A stretch of 36,056 nucleotides of DNA, taken from positions 1-36,056 of the forward strand of contig NZ_BJWF01000025.1 in the NCBI RefSeq assembly GCF_007990225.1, given 5' to 3'. Within the stretch, counting starts at the first letter, position 1. Each line of letters opens with the position of its first letter. This document shows, one piece after another, positions 17,093-25,340 of the stretch. Source of the stretch: Enterococcus villorum. Lineage in GTDB: Bacteria; Bacillota; Bacilli; Lactobacillales; Enterococcaceae. The translations under genes were made by a program, and so were the position numbers. The notes below the pieces were generated by a model. It was given only the letters and a program-made list of their open reading frames with translations, had not been told where the DNA came from and did no database searches.

Positions 17093-17581
17093 TTACATTT
17101 CAACATGCGAGTTACTAATGTTCTTAGCTGGCACACCAACTAACACAGCGTTCTCTGGACAACTTTTCGTAACGACTGCATTCGCACCGATGACCGTGTT
17201 ATCTCCTATCTTTATCTCATCAATTATTATTGCACCAGCACCAATTGAGACATTGTTTCCTATAATTGGTAACCCACCTTCATCATGGGCTTTACCAATT
17301 GTTACATGTTGCCGTATCGTTACATTTTCACCAATAATTGCTTGAGAATGAATCACTATGCCGTATGGATGCCAGATGGTTAGTCCTTTTCCTACTTCTA
17401 GTTGATAAGGGAATAAGCAATTCAGCACTCCCCTAACAATCAGAAAATCTAATATAGCATAGGGCAAAAGCAATATTTTCCGAAGCAACGGCTGACGGAT
17501 GGACGTTTTAATATAATGACCATAACTATAGATAGCAAATAATATCTTCGCCCATATTTCTTTACTTTTATGTCTTTTCAT
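17093..17581 (-). CDS. Hexapeptide-repeat O-acetyltransferase (CysE/CapG-like)
   Basis: A 162-residue acyltransferase with left-handed beta-helix repeats from about residue 65 (GLTIWHPYGIVIHSQAIIG, ENVTIRQHVTIG, NNVSIGAGAIIID, DNTVIGANAVVTKSCPENAV), ending VGVPAKNI. This is the serine acetyltransferase-like class found in many capsule loci, where members O-acetylate sugars using acetyl-CoA. The N-terminal 60 residues are basic and hydrophobic (LLLPYAILDFLIVRG), so membrane association is possible. AAGGAG precedes the ATG. It sits between the tandem Mga-type genes and the flippase, so a polysaccharide substrate is more likely than serine. Confidence 0.85.
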   Translation of the reverse strand: MKRHKSKEIWAKILFAIYSYGHYIKTSIRQPLLRKILLLPYAILDFLIVRGVLNCLFPYQLEVGKGLTIWHPYGIVIHSQAIIGENVTIRQHVTIGKAHDEGGLPIIGNNVSIGAGAIIIDEIKIGDNTVIGANAVVTKSCPENAVLVGVPAKNISNSHVEM

Positions 17582-17638
17582 TTTTTTCTCCTTTTTCTGT
17601 TACATTGCAAAACGCAATGTATGCCAACAACTTTACTT

Positions 17639-19174
17639 TTAGATTACAAGTACGTTTGTATTTGCAGTATGCCCTGATTTTTGTTCAATGATTTCCTGAC
17701 AAACTTCTGATACACGATGAATATCATGAATCGACAGATTTCGATCAATGTTAACAATCTTTGTATTGCTATATTTTTTGTCCACTGTAGTCGATGCATT
17801 GGTCGTTAACACGATATCTACAGGTTGAGAAAAAACGGCTTGATTATCTGTTACAAAAGAAAGATTAAATTGGGTTCCTAAATAATGAGTGATTGAATTC
17901 ATCATATTTTTTTTCAAAAGAATAGGTAAATCACTTTCTAAAATCAAATAAATTTTCTGTTCATATTTCATCACATTTTCTATATGGGAAAAAAATAAGA
18001 AGTAACGGTAGGTAAGTTGCTTACGCTCTAGAAAAATTGGATTTCCAGATATTTCATATAGATAATCAATAAAATGTGCAAGCTTTCTTTCTAATATTGG
18101 TACTTTTTTACTAAGTCCAAGTGGTACGATTTCTGTACTAAAATTCCAGAAATTATAGCAGAAAGAATGGGTAGAATACACATATGACTCTAAAAGTTCA
18201 TAATTGTCGCGAGGAATGTGGAAGAAGACTTTTTCAAATTCAGTTAACATCAATCTTGTTGTTTGGTAGAGAACAGATTTCTTTTTTATTTGGCTTTCAA
18301 TAAATTGAGGAACAAATTTTGAAAGTGTATAAGCAGAAAAGAATGATGTCCAGACAACATAATGAAAAGGAATCTCTGGATATTTTGTATTTATGTCTCC
18401 TCTAAATTCTTTCATAATTTCTTCAAATTCTTGATAAGATTCATTTTCATCAATATAGATATCCCATTCCGGTTGAAATTGTACAAAATTACCCTTTCTT
18501 GTACGCATAAGGGTTATGCTAACGTAATAAGCGATTCTTTCCCGATAAATTTCAGAAATAGAATGAGTACTATTGATTTTATCTAAAAAACGATTCACGA
18601 TGTTATACACTGCGTGTTGTTCTATTCCTTGAAAGGGCCAGTCTGTTCCTGCATATAATCGCCAATACATTAAGTTCAAAAACATTCTGATTTGGGATTC
18701 TTTTCCTTTTACCTCAGCCGTTTCTCTAGCTATCTGAATGTGATAAGGTTCCAAAAATTTACGTATTTTTATTAAATGTCGTCGTACAGTTGCTTCACTA
18801 ATAAAATTATTTTGAGCATATTTTTTTACTGTCCCAAACTCTCCATTAAAAATTGACACAATCATTTGCATAATCGGCGTTTGAGAAAAGATGATTCCTA
18901 AAAATTTCTTGATGTCTTCATCAATATCTTTAACTAAACGAACCCCTTTTCCTTTTGATATTTGTATCTCTAAGCTATTTTCACTAAGCTCAAGTATATC
19001 TCCTTCTAATCGTTTAATGATGCGCAACGTTGTATTATTCTTTATATCCAATGCTTCACTGATTTCTTCTGTACTAAACCAACGATCTTCTTTTTGTAGT
19101 AACAACAGCAATTCTCTTTCTAAAAGAATTGCTGTATCAAATAACTCAAAATAACTAGGTGAATCATTTACCAT
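17639..19174 (-). CDS. Mga/AtxA-type transcriptional regulator (copy 2)
   Basis: A 511-residue paralogue of the genes on either side. It has an N-terminal winged HTH (WFSTEEISEALDIKNNTTLR), then LEIQISKGKGVRL, a second HTH (NFISEATVRRHLIKIRKFL), the YWRLYAGTDWPF landmark, and a C-terminal EIIB-like part (LILESDLPILL, DIVLTTNAS). I choose the ATG at 19174, behind GGGGGAG; an upstream in-frame start would overlap the preceding gene. It follows copy 3 by 19 bases, so the two are co-transcribed. It precedes the acetyltransferase and flippase genes and may control them or the WxL operon; targets are inferred. Confidence 0.85.
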   Translation of the reverse strand: MVNDSPSYFELFDTAILLERELLLLLQKEDRWFSTEEISEALDIKNNTTLRIIKRLEGDILELSENSLEIQISKGKGVRLVKDIDEDIKKFLGIIFSQTPIMQMIVSIFNGEFGTVKKYAQNNFISEATVRRHLIKIRKFLEPYHIQIARETAEVKGKESQIRMFLNLMYWRLYAGTDWPFQGIEQHAVYNIVNRFLDKINSTHSISEIYRERIAYYVSITLMRTRKGNFVQFQPEWDIYIDENESYQEFEEIMKEFRGDINTKYPEIPFHYVVWTSFFSAYTLSKFVPQFIESQIKKKSVLYQTTRLMLTEFEKVFFHIPRDNYELLESYVYSTHSFCYNFWNFSTEIVPLGLSKKVPILERKLAHFIDYLYEISGNPIFLERKQLTYRYFLFFSHIENVMKYEQKIYLILESDLPILLKKNMMNSITHYLGTQFNLSFVTDNQAVFSQPVDIVLTTNASTTVDKKYSNTKIVNIDRNLSIHDIHRVSEVCQEIIEQKSGHTANTNVLVI

Positions 19175-19193
19175 TGTTCTCCCCCACTTTTTA

Positions 19194-20669
19194 TTACATT
19201 CGATCATTATATGAAAGATCTGTCACAATACTCGCCACTTTTTCAATACAGTTTTGCAAATCATTTAGAGAAAATTCATTTTCAATAAATAGAATCTGTT
19301 CTCGATACGTACTAATTAAATTTTCTGGCAAATAATAATTTGAAAAAATCAATTGATTATTCGTTAATGCTTGACCTGTGTACTTATACACATTAACAGG
19401 ATGAAATTCATTCAATAGTTTTTTTATCTTAGCCATTAATTTCTGCTCTTGAATAAAGACCAAATCGGTATCCACAAATATTTGGATTTCGCTTTTTGAA
19501 TTTTGAGGATCAGTCGTATGAAGAAAATAAAGGTAGATATCTGTTAGATAACTTTGACAGCCTACTTCTTTGACAAAATTTTGAGCTAATGATTGTGCTA
19601 AAAACTGTAGCTCAGAGGGAGACTGTTCACCACCTACTAGATACATTCCTGATATATCCTTTTTAAAACATGGAAATAGCTCAACATGTAGATGAGCTGC
19701 TAAAAGTGATGAGCTAATAAATTCAGGTGTATTGATCGCTAATGTATTGATAAAATCGATCACTTTTTCAGTTTGTTGATATACTGGCGTATTCAAGTTT
19801 TTATGTTGTTGTAGGAATGTTTCAAGAACTCGTTCTTCTTTATAAAAACTGACTCTTGTTTGCAAATAAAGCAAAAAGAAAAATAATTCCTTTCTACTCA
19901 TATATAATTCTCTTAACCATTTGGTCATCACTTCTGCTGAAATGGGAAAACTTTTAGTAATTTCAAAATAGGCAATATATTTTGTAGAAATTTGAATTTC
20001 ATTTTTACTTCTAAAACGTAAAATATTAATTGCTAGGACAAACATTAATTGCAGTTGTGTCGAAGGATTTAATTGAACCTGATAGACCTCAGCCACTATT
20101 GAAAGAAAATCCGACAATTTTCTTTTATTTAATGATTTAAACGGCCATTCGAGTAGCCCAAATATTTGCCAATAAATTCGATAAAACCCTGCTCGTATGC
20201 TATATTCGTCACCTTTTAAATAAACATTTCCTCTTTTTAATAAAATTTCAACGTGGTATTCTTTCAAATAAGAATTAATGAATTTTAAGTGACGCTTTAA
20301 TGTTGTTTCACTAACAAAAAATTCATTCAATAAACTCATTTGAGAAACCATTTTTTTCTCTAAAAGCTGACTAATTAAACGCATAGTGATTGATTGACTA
20401 CATAAATAACTAATAAACATTTTATATAGAGTAGGCTCCTCGCATAAAAGTCGGATTCCTCTTCCTTGTTTGATAATCAATGATAATTTTTTGTTTTTAA
20501 ATTTTTTTATTTCTAGTTCTAATTCATTGATGTGCCTAAATGCCGTTCTACTTCCTATACCAAGTTTATTTGCAATTTTATTTGTGGTTTGCCATTCATC
20601 TGTTCCATATAAGACTCTTAGTATTTCACTTTTTATATAACAATCTTTTCCAAAAAAACGATAATCCAT
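19194..20669 (-). CDS. Mga/AtxA-type transcriptional regulator (copy 3)
   Basis: A 491-residue, more divergent member of the same family. The first HTH is WQTTNKIANKLGIGSRTAFR, then LSLIIKQGRGIRL, a second HTH (FFVSETTLKRHLKFINSYL), and YWQIFGLLEWPF in place of the usual WRVYGG-WPF. The C-terminal half is least like the others (EIQIFVDTDLVFIQEQ). The ATG at 20669 follows AAAGGAG by 8 bases. That ribosome binding site is flanked and partly covered by a perfect 30-bp palindrome (20681-20710), which suggests autoregulation. The gene begins a two-regulator cassette inside the sugar genes, 123 bases after the UDP-glucose dehydrogenase stop. Confidence 0.83.
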   Translation of the reverse strand: MDYRFFGKDCYIKSEILRVLYGTDEWQTTNKIANKLGIGSRTAFRHINELELEIKKFKNKKLSLIIKQGRGIRLLCEEPTLYKMFISYLCSQSITMRLISQLLEKKMVSQMSLLNEFFVSETTLKRHLKFINSYLKEYHVEILLKRGNVYLKGDEYSIRAGFYRIYWQIFGLLEWPFKSLNKRKLSDFLSIVAEVYQVQLNPSTQLQLMFVLAINILRFRSKNEIQISTKYIAYFEITKSFPISAEVMTKWLRELYMSRKELFFFLLYLQTRVSFYKEERVLETFLQQHKNLNTPVYQQTEKVIDFINTLAINTPEFISSSLLAAHLHVELFPCFKKDISGMYLVGGEQSPSELQFLAQSLAQNFVKEVGCQSYLTDIYLYFLHTTDPQNSKSEIQIFVDTDLVFIQEQKLMAKIKKLLNEFHPVNVYKYTGQALTNNQLIFSNYYLPENLISTYREQILFIENEFSLNDLQNCIEKVASIVTDLSYNDRM

Positions 20670-20680
20670 GACTATAACTC

Positions 20681-20710
20681 CTTTCATTCTTTAAATTTAA
20701 AGAATGAAAG
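20681..20710 (-). promoter_or_regulatory. Perfect 30-bp palindrome at the ribosome binding site of Mga-type copy 3
   Basis: Arms 20681-20695 and 20696-20710 are exact 15-base inverted repeats with no spacer (CTTTCATTCTTTAAA and its complement). The 3' end on the minus strand, GAAAG, runs into the ribosome binding site (GAAAGGAG). As RNA it could form a hairpin masking translation initiation; as DNA it is an ideal dimer operator. Confidence 0.6.
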
Positions 20711-20792
20711 AGAAAAAATAGTTTGATTAAATATCATTAATAACTTGCAGATTCGGTTTTTATTTCTTTATTTTAACGGTATAATTATTTGT

Positions 20793-21971
20793 TTAATCTC
20801 TATTAAATAAATCTCTCGTATACACTTTTTCTGCAATAGGTTGTAAAATTGAATCCATGCGATTTGCGACAATTAATTCACTGTTTTTTTCAAATTCTAT
20901 AAAATCTTGCATAACAGGACATCCATCAAAAGAATCAGCGGAAAAACTAGGTTCATAGATAATGACTTCTTTTCCGTTGTCTTTTAATAAAGAAATAATT
21001 GTTTGAATGGCTGATTGACGATAGTTATCTGATCCTTTTTTCATAGCCAACTTATAAATACCTATTACTTTTGCTTGCTTTTTCATAATTTGATTGGTAA
21101 TAAATTCCTTACGTACTTCATTTGCTTCTACGATCGCATGAATAATTCTATTTGGAATATGTTCAAAATTAGCTTCCAATTGTTTTGAATCTTTAGGTAA
21201 ACAATAACCACCATAGCCAAATGATGGGTTATTATAATAATCGCCAATTCTAGGATCTAGACCGATTCCCCTGATTAACTTTTCAGTATTGAGTCCGTGT
21301 ATTTCAGCATACGTATCAAGTTCATTAAAATAAGCAATACGCATGGCTAGATAAGTATTTGCAAAAAGTTTCACTGCCTCCGCTTCTTTTGCCTCCATAT
21401 AAACAATCGGTACGTCCTGTTGTTTGATTGATTTTTTAAATAACTCTGCAATTTTTTCACCTAAAAACGTTTGATCGCCGACAATTATTCGACTTGGATA
21501 TAAATTATCGTATAATGCTCGTCCTTCTCTTAAAAATTCAGGAGAAAAAATAATTTGTTCATACGCTAGCTTCTTTCTCAAGTGTTCTGTATAACCAATC
21601 GGAATCGTTGATTTAATCAAAAAGATTGCTTTTCGGTTGATCTGAATCGCTTTAGCAATGGATGACTCAATGGAACTAGTATCAAAAACGTTCGTTTCCT
21701 CATCATAATTCGTCGGCGTAGCGATTAGAACTAAATGACTTCCTTCAATCGCTTCTGAAAAGTCTTGTGTAAATTGAATATGTTCATTCTTTTCCGCTAA
21801 ATAATCTTGTATTTCTGTATCTTCAATTGGCGACTTGCCACTTTTTAATAATTTTATTTTTTCTTTATCTAGATCATAAGCAATCACTTGATTTTCTTGA
21901 CCTAAAAGTAAGGTGTTAGCCAGACCTACATAGCCCAATCCAATAACACCGATTTTTAATTTTTCTGTCAA
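20793..21971 (-). CDS. ugd: UDP-glucose 6-dehydrogenase
   Basis: A 392-residue enzyme that oxidises UDP-glucose to UDP-glucuronate with two NAD+. It has the Rossmann motif KIGVIGLGYVGLANTLLLG near residue 6, the middle-domain FSPEFLREGRALYDN, and the catalytic cysteine motif FGYGGYCLPKDSKQL. It resembles HasB, Cap3A and other short UGDs. A GTG four codons upstream lies inside AGAAAGGTG, so the TTG at 21971 with proper spacing is the better start. It follows a membrane GT2 gene by 16 bases. That pair recalls hasA-hasB and the type 3 pneumococcal pair, where a synthase uses the UDP-GlcA made here. The C-terminal half is complete (YTRDLFNRD end). Confidence 0.9.
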   Translation of the reverse strand: MTEKLKIGVIGLGYVGLANTLLLGQENQVIAYDLDKEKIKLLKSGKSPIEDTEIQDYLAEKNEHIQFTQDFSEAIEGSHLVLIATPTNYDEETNVFDTSSIESSIAKAIQINRKAIFLIKSTIPIGYTEHLRKKLAYEQIIFSPEFLREGRALYDNLYPSRIIVGDQTFLGEKIAELFKKSIKQQDVPIVYMEAKEAEAVKLFANTYLAMRIAYFNELDTYAEIHGLNTEKLIRGIGLDPRIGDYYNNPSFGYGGYCLPKDSKQLEANFEHIPNRIIHAIVEANEVRKEFITNQIMKKQAKVIGIYKLAMKKGSDNYRQSAIQTIISLLKDNGKEVIIYEPSFSADSFDGCPVMQDFIEFEKNSELIVANRMDSILQPIAEKVYTRDLFNRD

Positions 21972-21987
21972 TATGAATTTCACCTTT

Positions 21988-23160
21988 CTATCTTGTGGTT
22001 TTAGCAGATTCCCAAACTGGTTTTGATTGTTTTCGTAAAACTCGATATATTCCTACAGCCTGCGCCCAAATAGTCAACATATAATAATAAGGTAGACACA
22101 ATTTGTGTTGACGAATTGGTAAAACAATGGGAATGATCGCTAAAATATAAAAGATGAGCTGAACGTAGGTCATCACTTCAAAAAAAAGACTCGTTTTAAA
22201 AAGGATTAACGAAGTAATTAGGAAAAGCAAATGGTTGAACCACAAAAGATAACGGCTTGTACGATGGCCAAAATAAAAAAAAGAATACCAGCCATACTTA
22301 AATAGGTTACTTGTCTCTTTTGTAGCCATGATTGATTGAATGATTACTCGATTCATTCTTACTTTTCGTTGAAATTCATCTTCGCTTGTTTCCCCTGCTT
22401 TTTCATAAACAAAAGCATCACTAACAGCAATCGCACGTTGTTTCTTTAAAGCAAATGCTCGTGGCATCGAGCTATCATGGCTTTCAATGGGAGGAAATTC
22501 GATATATTCACTCTTTCTACAAGCATACAAAGCCCCATTTCCAGCAGTAATTGTTTGGATTCGTCCCTCAATTTCTCTAATTTTTGTATCTAATGACCAA
22601 TAGCTATCCTCTGAGGCACTGGTTGCAGAACGCTCTTTATTGATATACACCAATTGTCCGGTTGTATAAGAAATACTTGGCTCTTGAAAAGGATCAACAA
22701 TTTTTTTTAATGCGTGTGTATCAATCATGGCATTGGCATCTGTAAAGACAATAATTTCTGATTGAATCGTCTGAACCGCCTCATTTTGCGCATTTGTTTT
22801 CCCACCCCGTTGTTGGCTTTTTACAATTCGTATTCTTCTCTTTCCTCCATGTTCTTGAATAAACCGTTCAACGATAACATTAGTCTTATCAGTTGAATGA
22901 TCGGAAGCCACAACGATTTCTAATTGTTCCTTTGGGTAATCCAGTGTACAAACATTTTTTAATTTATCTAAAATAACCGTCTCCTCATTATGAGCAACAA
23001 TTAAAACGGTCACTGTTGGTAAGTAGTCTTCCTTTTTTTGGTAGAAAGGACGCTTACTTAATTTCGTTTTTCCTAATAGTAGTAACGTCATAGGATAACC
23101 AATCATCCCCCAAAAAATCATAAAGCCACTAATAAAAAACAATAGTTTAAAAATCAACAT
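21988..23160 (-). CDS. Membrane-bound family 2 glycosyltransferase (synthase-like)
   Basis: A 390-residue protein with an N-terminal membrane span (about residues 3-30), a GT2 catalytic domain (VTVLIVAHNEETVILDKL near 50, then VVASDHSTDKTNV and IIVFTDANAMID), and a C-terminal block of about three or four spans (from about residue 305). The topology resembles HasA and IcaA processive synthases. The acceptor-site QxxRW motif is not seen as such; the equivalent place reads EFQRKVRMNR, so processivity is uncertain. It starts two bases after the phosphatase stop, with AAAGGAG about 14 bases before the ATG. Its pairing with ugd suggests that UDP-glucuronate is used by it or by a partner. Confidence 0.8.
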   Translation of the reverse strand: MLIFKLLFFISGFMIFWGMIGYPMTLLLLGKTKLSKRPFYQKKEDYLPTVTVLIVAHNEETVILDKLKNVCTLDYPKEQLEIVVASDHSTDKTNVIVERFIQEHGGKRRIRIVKSQQRGGKTNAQNEAVQTIQSEIIVFTDANAMIDTHALKKIVDPFQEPSISYTTGQLVYINKERSATSASEDSYWSLDTKIREIEGRIQTITAGNGALYACRKSEYIEFPPIESHDSSMPRAFALKKQRAIAVSDAFVYEKAGETSEDEFQRKVRMNRVIIQSIMATKETSNLFKYGWYSFFYFGHRTSRYLLWFNHLLFLITSLILFKTSLFFEVMTYVQLIFYILAIIPIVLPIRQHKLCLPYYYMLTIWAQAVGIYRVLRKQSKPVWESAKTTR

Positions 23161-23161
23161 C

Positions 23162-23887
23162 TTAGTAGCTTGCTCCTTTCAATACGTTCATATTATTTAC
23201 TATCCTTTGATAAGCTTCATTTTTTACTCTGCTACTAATTAAAGCCATTGCTTCGTCTAATTGAAAAGGGCGACTGCTAACATGATGGGCATCTGAAGCC
23301 ACTAGATCAACGAGTCCTTTTTTTAGCAACTTCCAAGAAACTTTCTCCACTTTTTTGCCAAAATCCCCTAACAAACTCCCCGCAGTCACTTGAATCATCA
23401 GATTTGAACGTTCTTTGATTTTTTTTACAATTTTCCAATTCGATTGAACCGCAAGATTTCTTTCTGGATGTGCCCAGATACAATTCAATTCATGTTGCTG
23501 TAAATAATTTAATGTGTCTTCAAAGTAATAAGGAATGGCTAGCGTAGTAATTTCGATAAGAAAATAGCAATTCTTTTGATTATCCTTAATGGGAATTAAC
23601 ACAGAAGCAGGATACTTTTCAAATAGATCCACACTAAGCGTTAATTCCTGAGATAAGGAGAGAGAAACATCTATTTTTCTTTTTTCAAGTTCATTTTTTA
23701 CGATGTAAAAATTTTGCTTGATTCCTGCTTGTGTTGTGTCAAACTGACGATGGTTGATATGAGGAGTGGCAATAATATGTGAAATATTTTGTGTCTGTGC
23801 TTGCTGAATCAACTGAATACTTTCATCAAGTGTTTGTGGCCCATCGTCTACACCGAAAATAATATGGTTATGGATATCACAGTACAT
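23162..23887 (-). CDS. cpsB: CpsB/EpsC-type PHP tyrosine-protein phosphatase
   Basis: A 241-residue manganese-dependent phosphatase of the PHP family. Metal-binding motifs are YCDIHNHIIFGVDDGP at the N-terminus, ATPHINHRQF (about residue 41), WAHPERN (about 138) and VASDAHHVSSRPF (about 197). In streptococcal and enterococcal capsule operons CpsB dephosphorylates the tyrosine kinase CpsD and tunes chain length. Here neither CpsC nor CpsD is nearby, so its partner is missing from this window. The start codon lies inside the end of the HTH gene (11-base overlap), which indicates coupled translation. Confidence 0.9.
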   Translation of the reverse strand: MYCDIHNHIIFGVDDGPQTLDESIQLIQQAQTQNISHIIATPHINHRQFDTTQAGIKQNFYIVKNELEKRKIDVSLSLSQELTLSVDLFEKYPASVLIPIKDNQKNCYFLIEITTLAIPYYFEDTLNYLQQHELNCIWAHPERNLAVQSNWKIVKKIKERSNLMIQVTAGSLLGDFGKKVEKVSWKLLKKGLVDLVASDAHHVSSRPFQLDEAMALISSRVKNEAYQRIVNNMNVLKGASY

Positions 23888-24098
23888 CCCGCTCGTCCTT
23901 TACTTGTTTTTTTAACCAATCGACATCCTCTTTGAAATATAGAATCGTACCATTCAGATCAATTTTTTCAATTTTATATTTTTTTATCCACTCGTAAAAC
24001 GTTTGTTGCGAGACATCTAATTGATTAATTGCTTCTTTGGTTGATAAAAAATATTGTTCCAAAAATGCACGTTGATCGTTTTTTCTCTCTTGATCCAT
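23877..24098 (-). CDS. Small MerR/excisionase-like helix-turn-helix protein
   Basis: A 73-residue protein with one predicted DNA-binding HTH (FLSTKEAINQLDVSQQTFYE, about residues 17-36), a hairpin (IEKIDLNGTILYF), and FKEDVDWLKKQVKD at the end. This matches the HTH_17/excisionase pattern, where a two-stranded wing follows the recognition helix. It sits between a GT4 gene (7 bases upstream) and cpsB (11-base overlap). Its ribosome binding site (AGGTGA) is close to the ATG. It ends in TGA. A DNA-binding protein inside a capsule operon could be an autoregulator or a remnant of a mobile element; the intact coupling to cpsB favours a working gene. Confidence 0.75.
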   Translation of the reverse strand: MDQERKNDQRAFLEQYFLSTKEAINQLDVSQQTFYEWIKKYKIEKIDLNGTILYFKEDVDWLKKQVKDERDVL

Positions 24099-24105
24099 CG
24101 TTCAC

Positions 24106-25332
24106 CTATTGATTACTTCTTATTAATTGGCTTAACGTGTCATTTAATTTTTTTATATTAAAAAACTGTTCGACTGATTCTGTCGCATGTTGCGATATTC
24201 TTTGGCACTCTTCTGGCGTCATTTTTACAACTTCTTGTATTTTATCTGCCAATTGCTGACTATCATTTTCTGGGACTAGCCAACCATTTTTGTTATTTTT
24301 AATTAATTCCGGAATGCCACTGTGATAAGTCGATATCACTAATTTTCCTGATGCTAAAGCCTCCATCAACGATACTGGGATACCCTCTTGATCCCCATCT
24401 GTAGCCGTTTTACTTGGAAGTAATAGTAAATCCGCCTCTTTAATGGCTTGACGTACTTCTTCTTGGCTTTTTGCACCAATTAAATGAACAGAAGCACTTA
24501 ATTGCAATTTGTCCGTTAACTCTTCCAGATGATTACGCCATTCCCCTTCCCCAATAATTGTCAATTGCACTTTTAAGTCGTTGTCTTGTAACTTTTTTAG
24601 TGCGGATATTGTGATATCCATCCCTTTTTTTTCAGTTAAGCGACCTACGATAAGTAACTGGAGTTCTTCGGAAAATCCTTTAAAAGGCACCTTGGGAAAC
24701 TTAGTCAAATCAACACCCATATGATGAACTTTTCTATTCAGTGGTAAAATATTTAACTCTTCTAATCTATCGGCCATTTGCTCACTGATGGGTAAGGCAG
24801 TCGTGTTTGTTTTTCTTTGTAATGGATAGTAAATGTCCTCTCCAAAGCGTTGGACGAATCCTGTCACATCATTTCCATGAAAAAAACCATAGATGGGCGG
24901 AAATTTCTCATATTGTGCTTTAATGATTTCCAATAACAATGTGTTATACCCATAGTGGCTGATAATAGCATCAAATTTAAGAGGAGCTTCAAAGTACGTA
25001 TTTACAATCAGTGGTCGCAAACTATAAACGAATTTTCCCTGCTTCCGTCCATTGATCAGACCAATTGCTCTTTTAGGAGAATGTTTAACCGTCTTGAAAA
25101 AAGCTTTGGTAGCTATCCATACTTTTTTAGGTAAATTCGATGGAATTTCAATATAAGTCACTTTGTCTAATAGTCCATATTGTTCGATTTCTGGATGCTT
25201 CTTAGTCGTTTCGACCTTTTTTGTCGCCAAAATCTCGACGTCATGCCCAAGATCGATCATTCCAGTGATTTGATTTAAAATAAAAGTTTCTGAAAGAGCC
25301 GGAAAGGAAGAAACAAAAAATAATAATTTCAT
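24106..25332 (-). CDS. Family 4 glycosyltransferase
   Basis: A 408-residue GT-B transferase. The N-terminal domain opens MKLLFFVSSFPALSETFI, a start typical of exopolysaccharide transferases. The C-terminal nucleotide-sugar domain has LLIVGRLTEKKGMDI (about residue 228) and EGIPVSLMEAL with the E-x7-E retaining signature. The ATG at 25332 follows GGAGGTGA by 8 bases; a longer reading would overlap the aminotransferase gene. It lies 8 bases after that gene. No membrane span is evident. Donor and acceptor sugars cannot be named. Confidence 0.88.
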   Translation of the reverse strand: MKLLFFVSSFPALSETFILNQITGMIDLGHDVEILATKKVETTKKHPEIEQYGLLDKVTYIEIPSNLPKKVWIATKAFFKTVKHSPKRAIGLINGRKQGKFVYSLRPLIVNTYFEAPLKFDAIISHYGYNTLLLEIIKAQYEKFPPIYGFFHGNDVTGFVQRFGEDIYYPLQRKTNTTALPISEQMADRLEELNILPLNRKVHHMGVDLTKFPKVPFKGFSEELQLLIVGRLTEKKGMDITISALKKLQDNDLKVQLTIIGEGEWRNHLEELTDKLQLSASVHLIGAKSQEEVRQAIKEADLLLLPSKTATDGDQEGIPVSLMEALASGKLVISTYHSGIPELIKNNKNGWLVPENDSQQLADKIQEVVKMTPEECQRISQHATESVEQFFNIKKLNDTLSQLIRSNQ

Positions 25333-25340
25333 TTTTCTAC

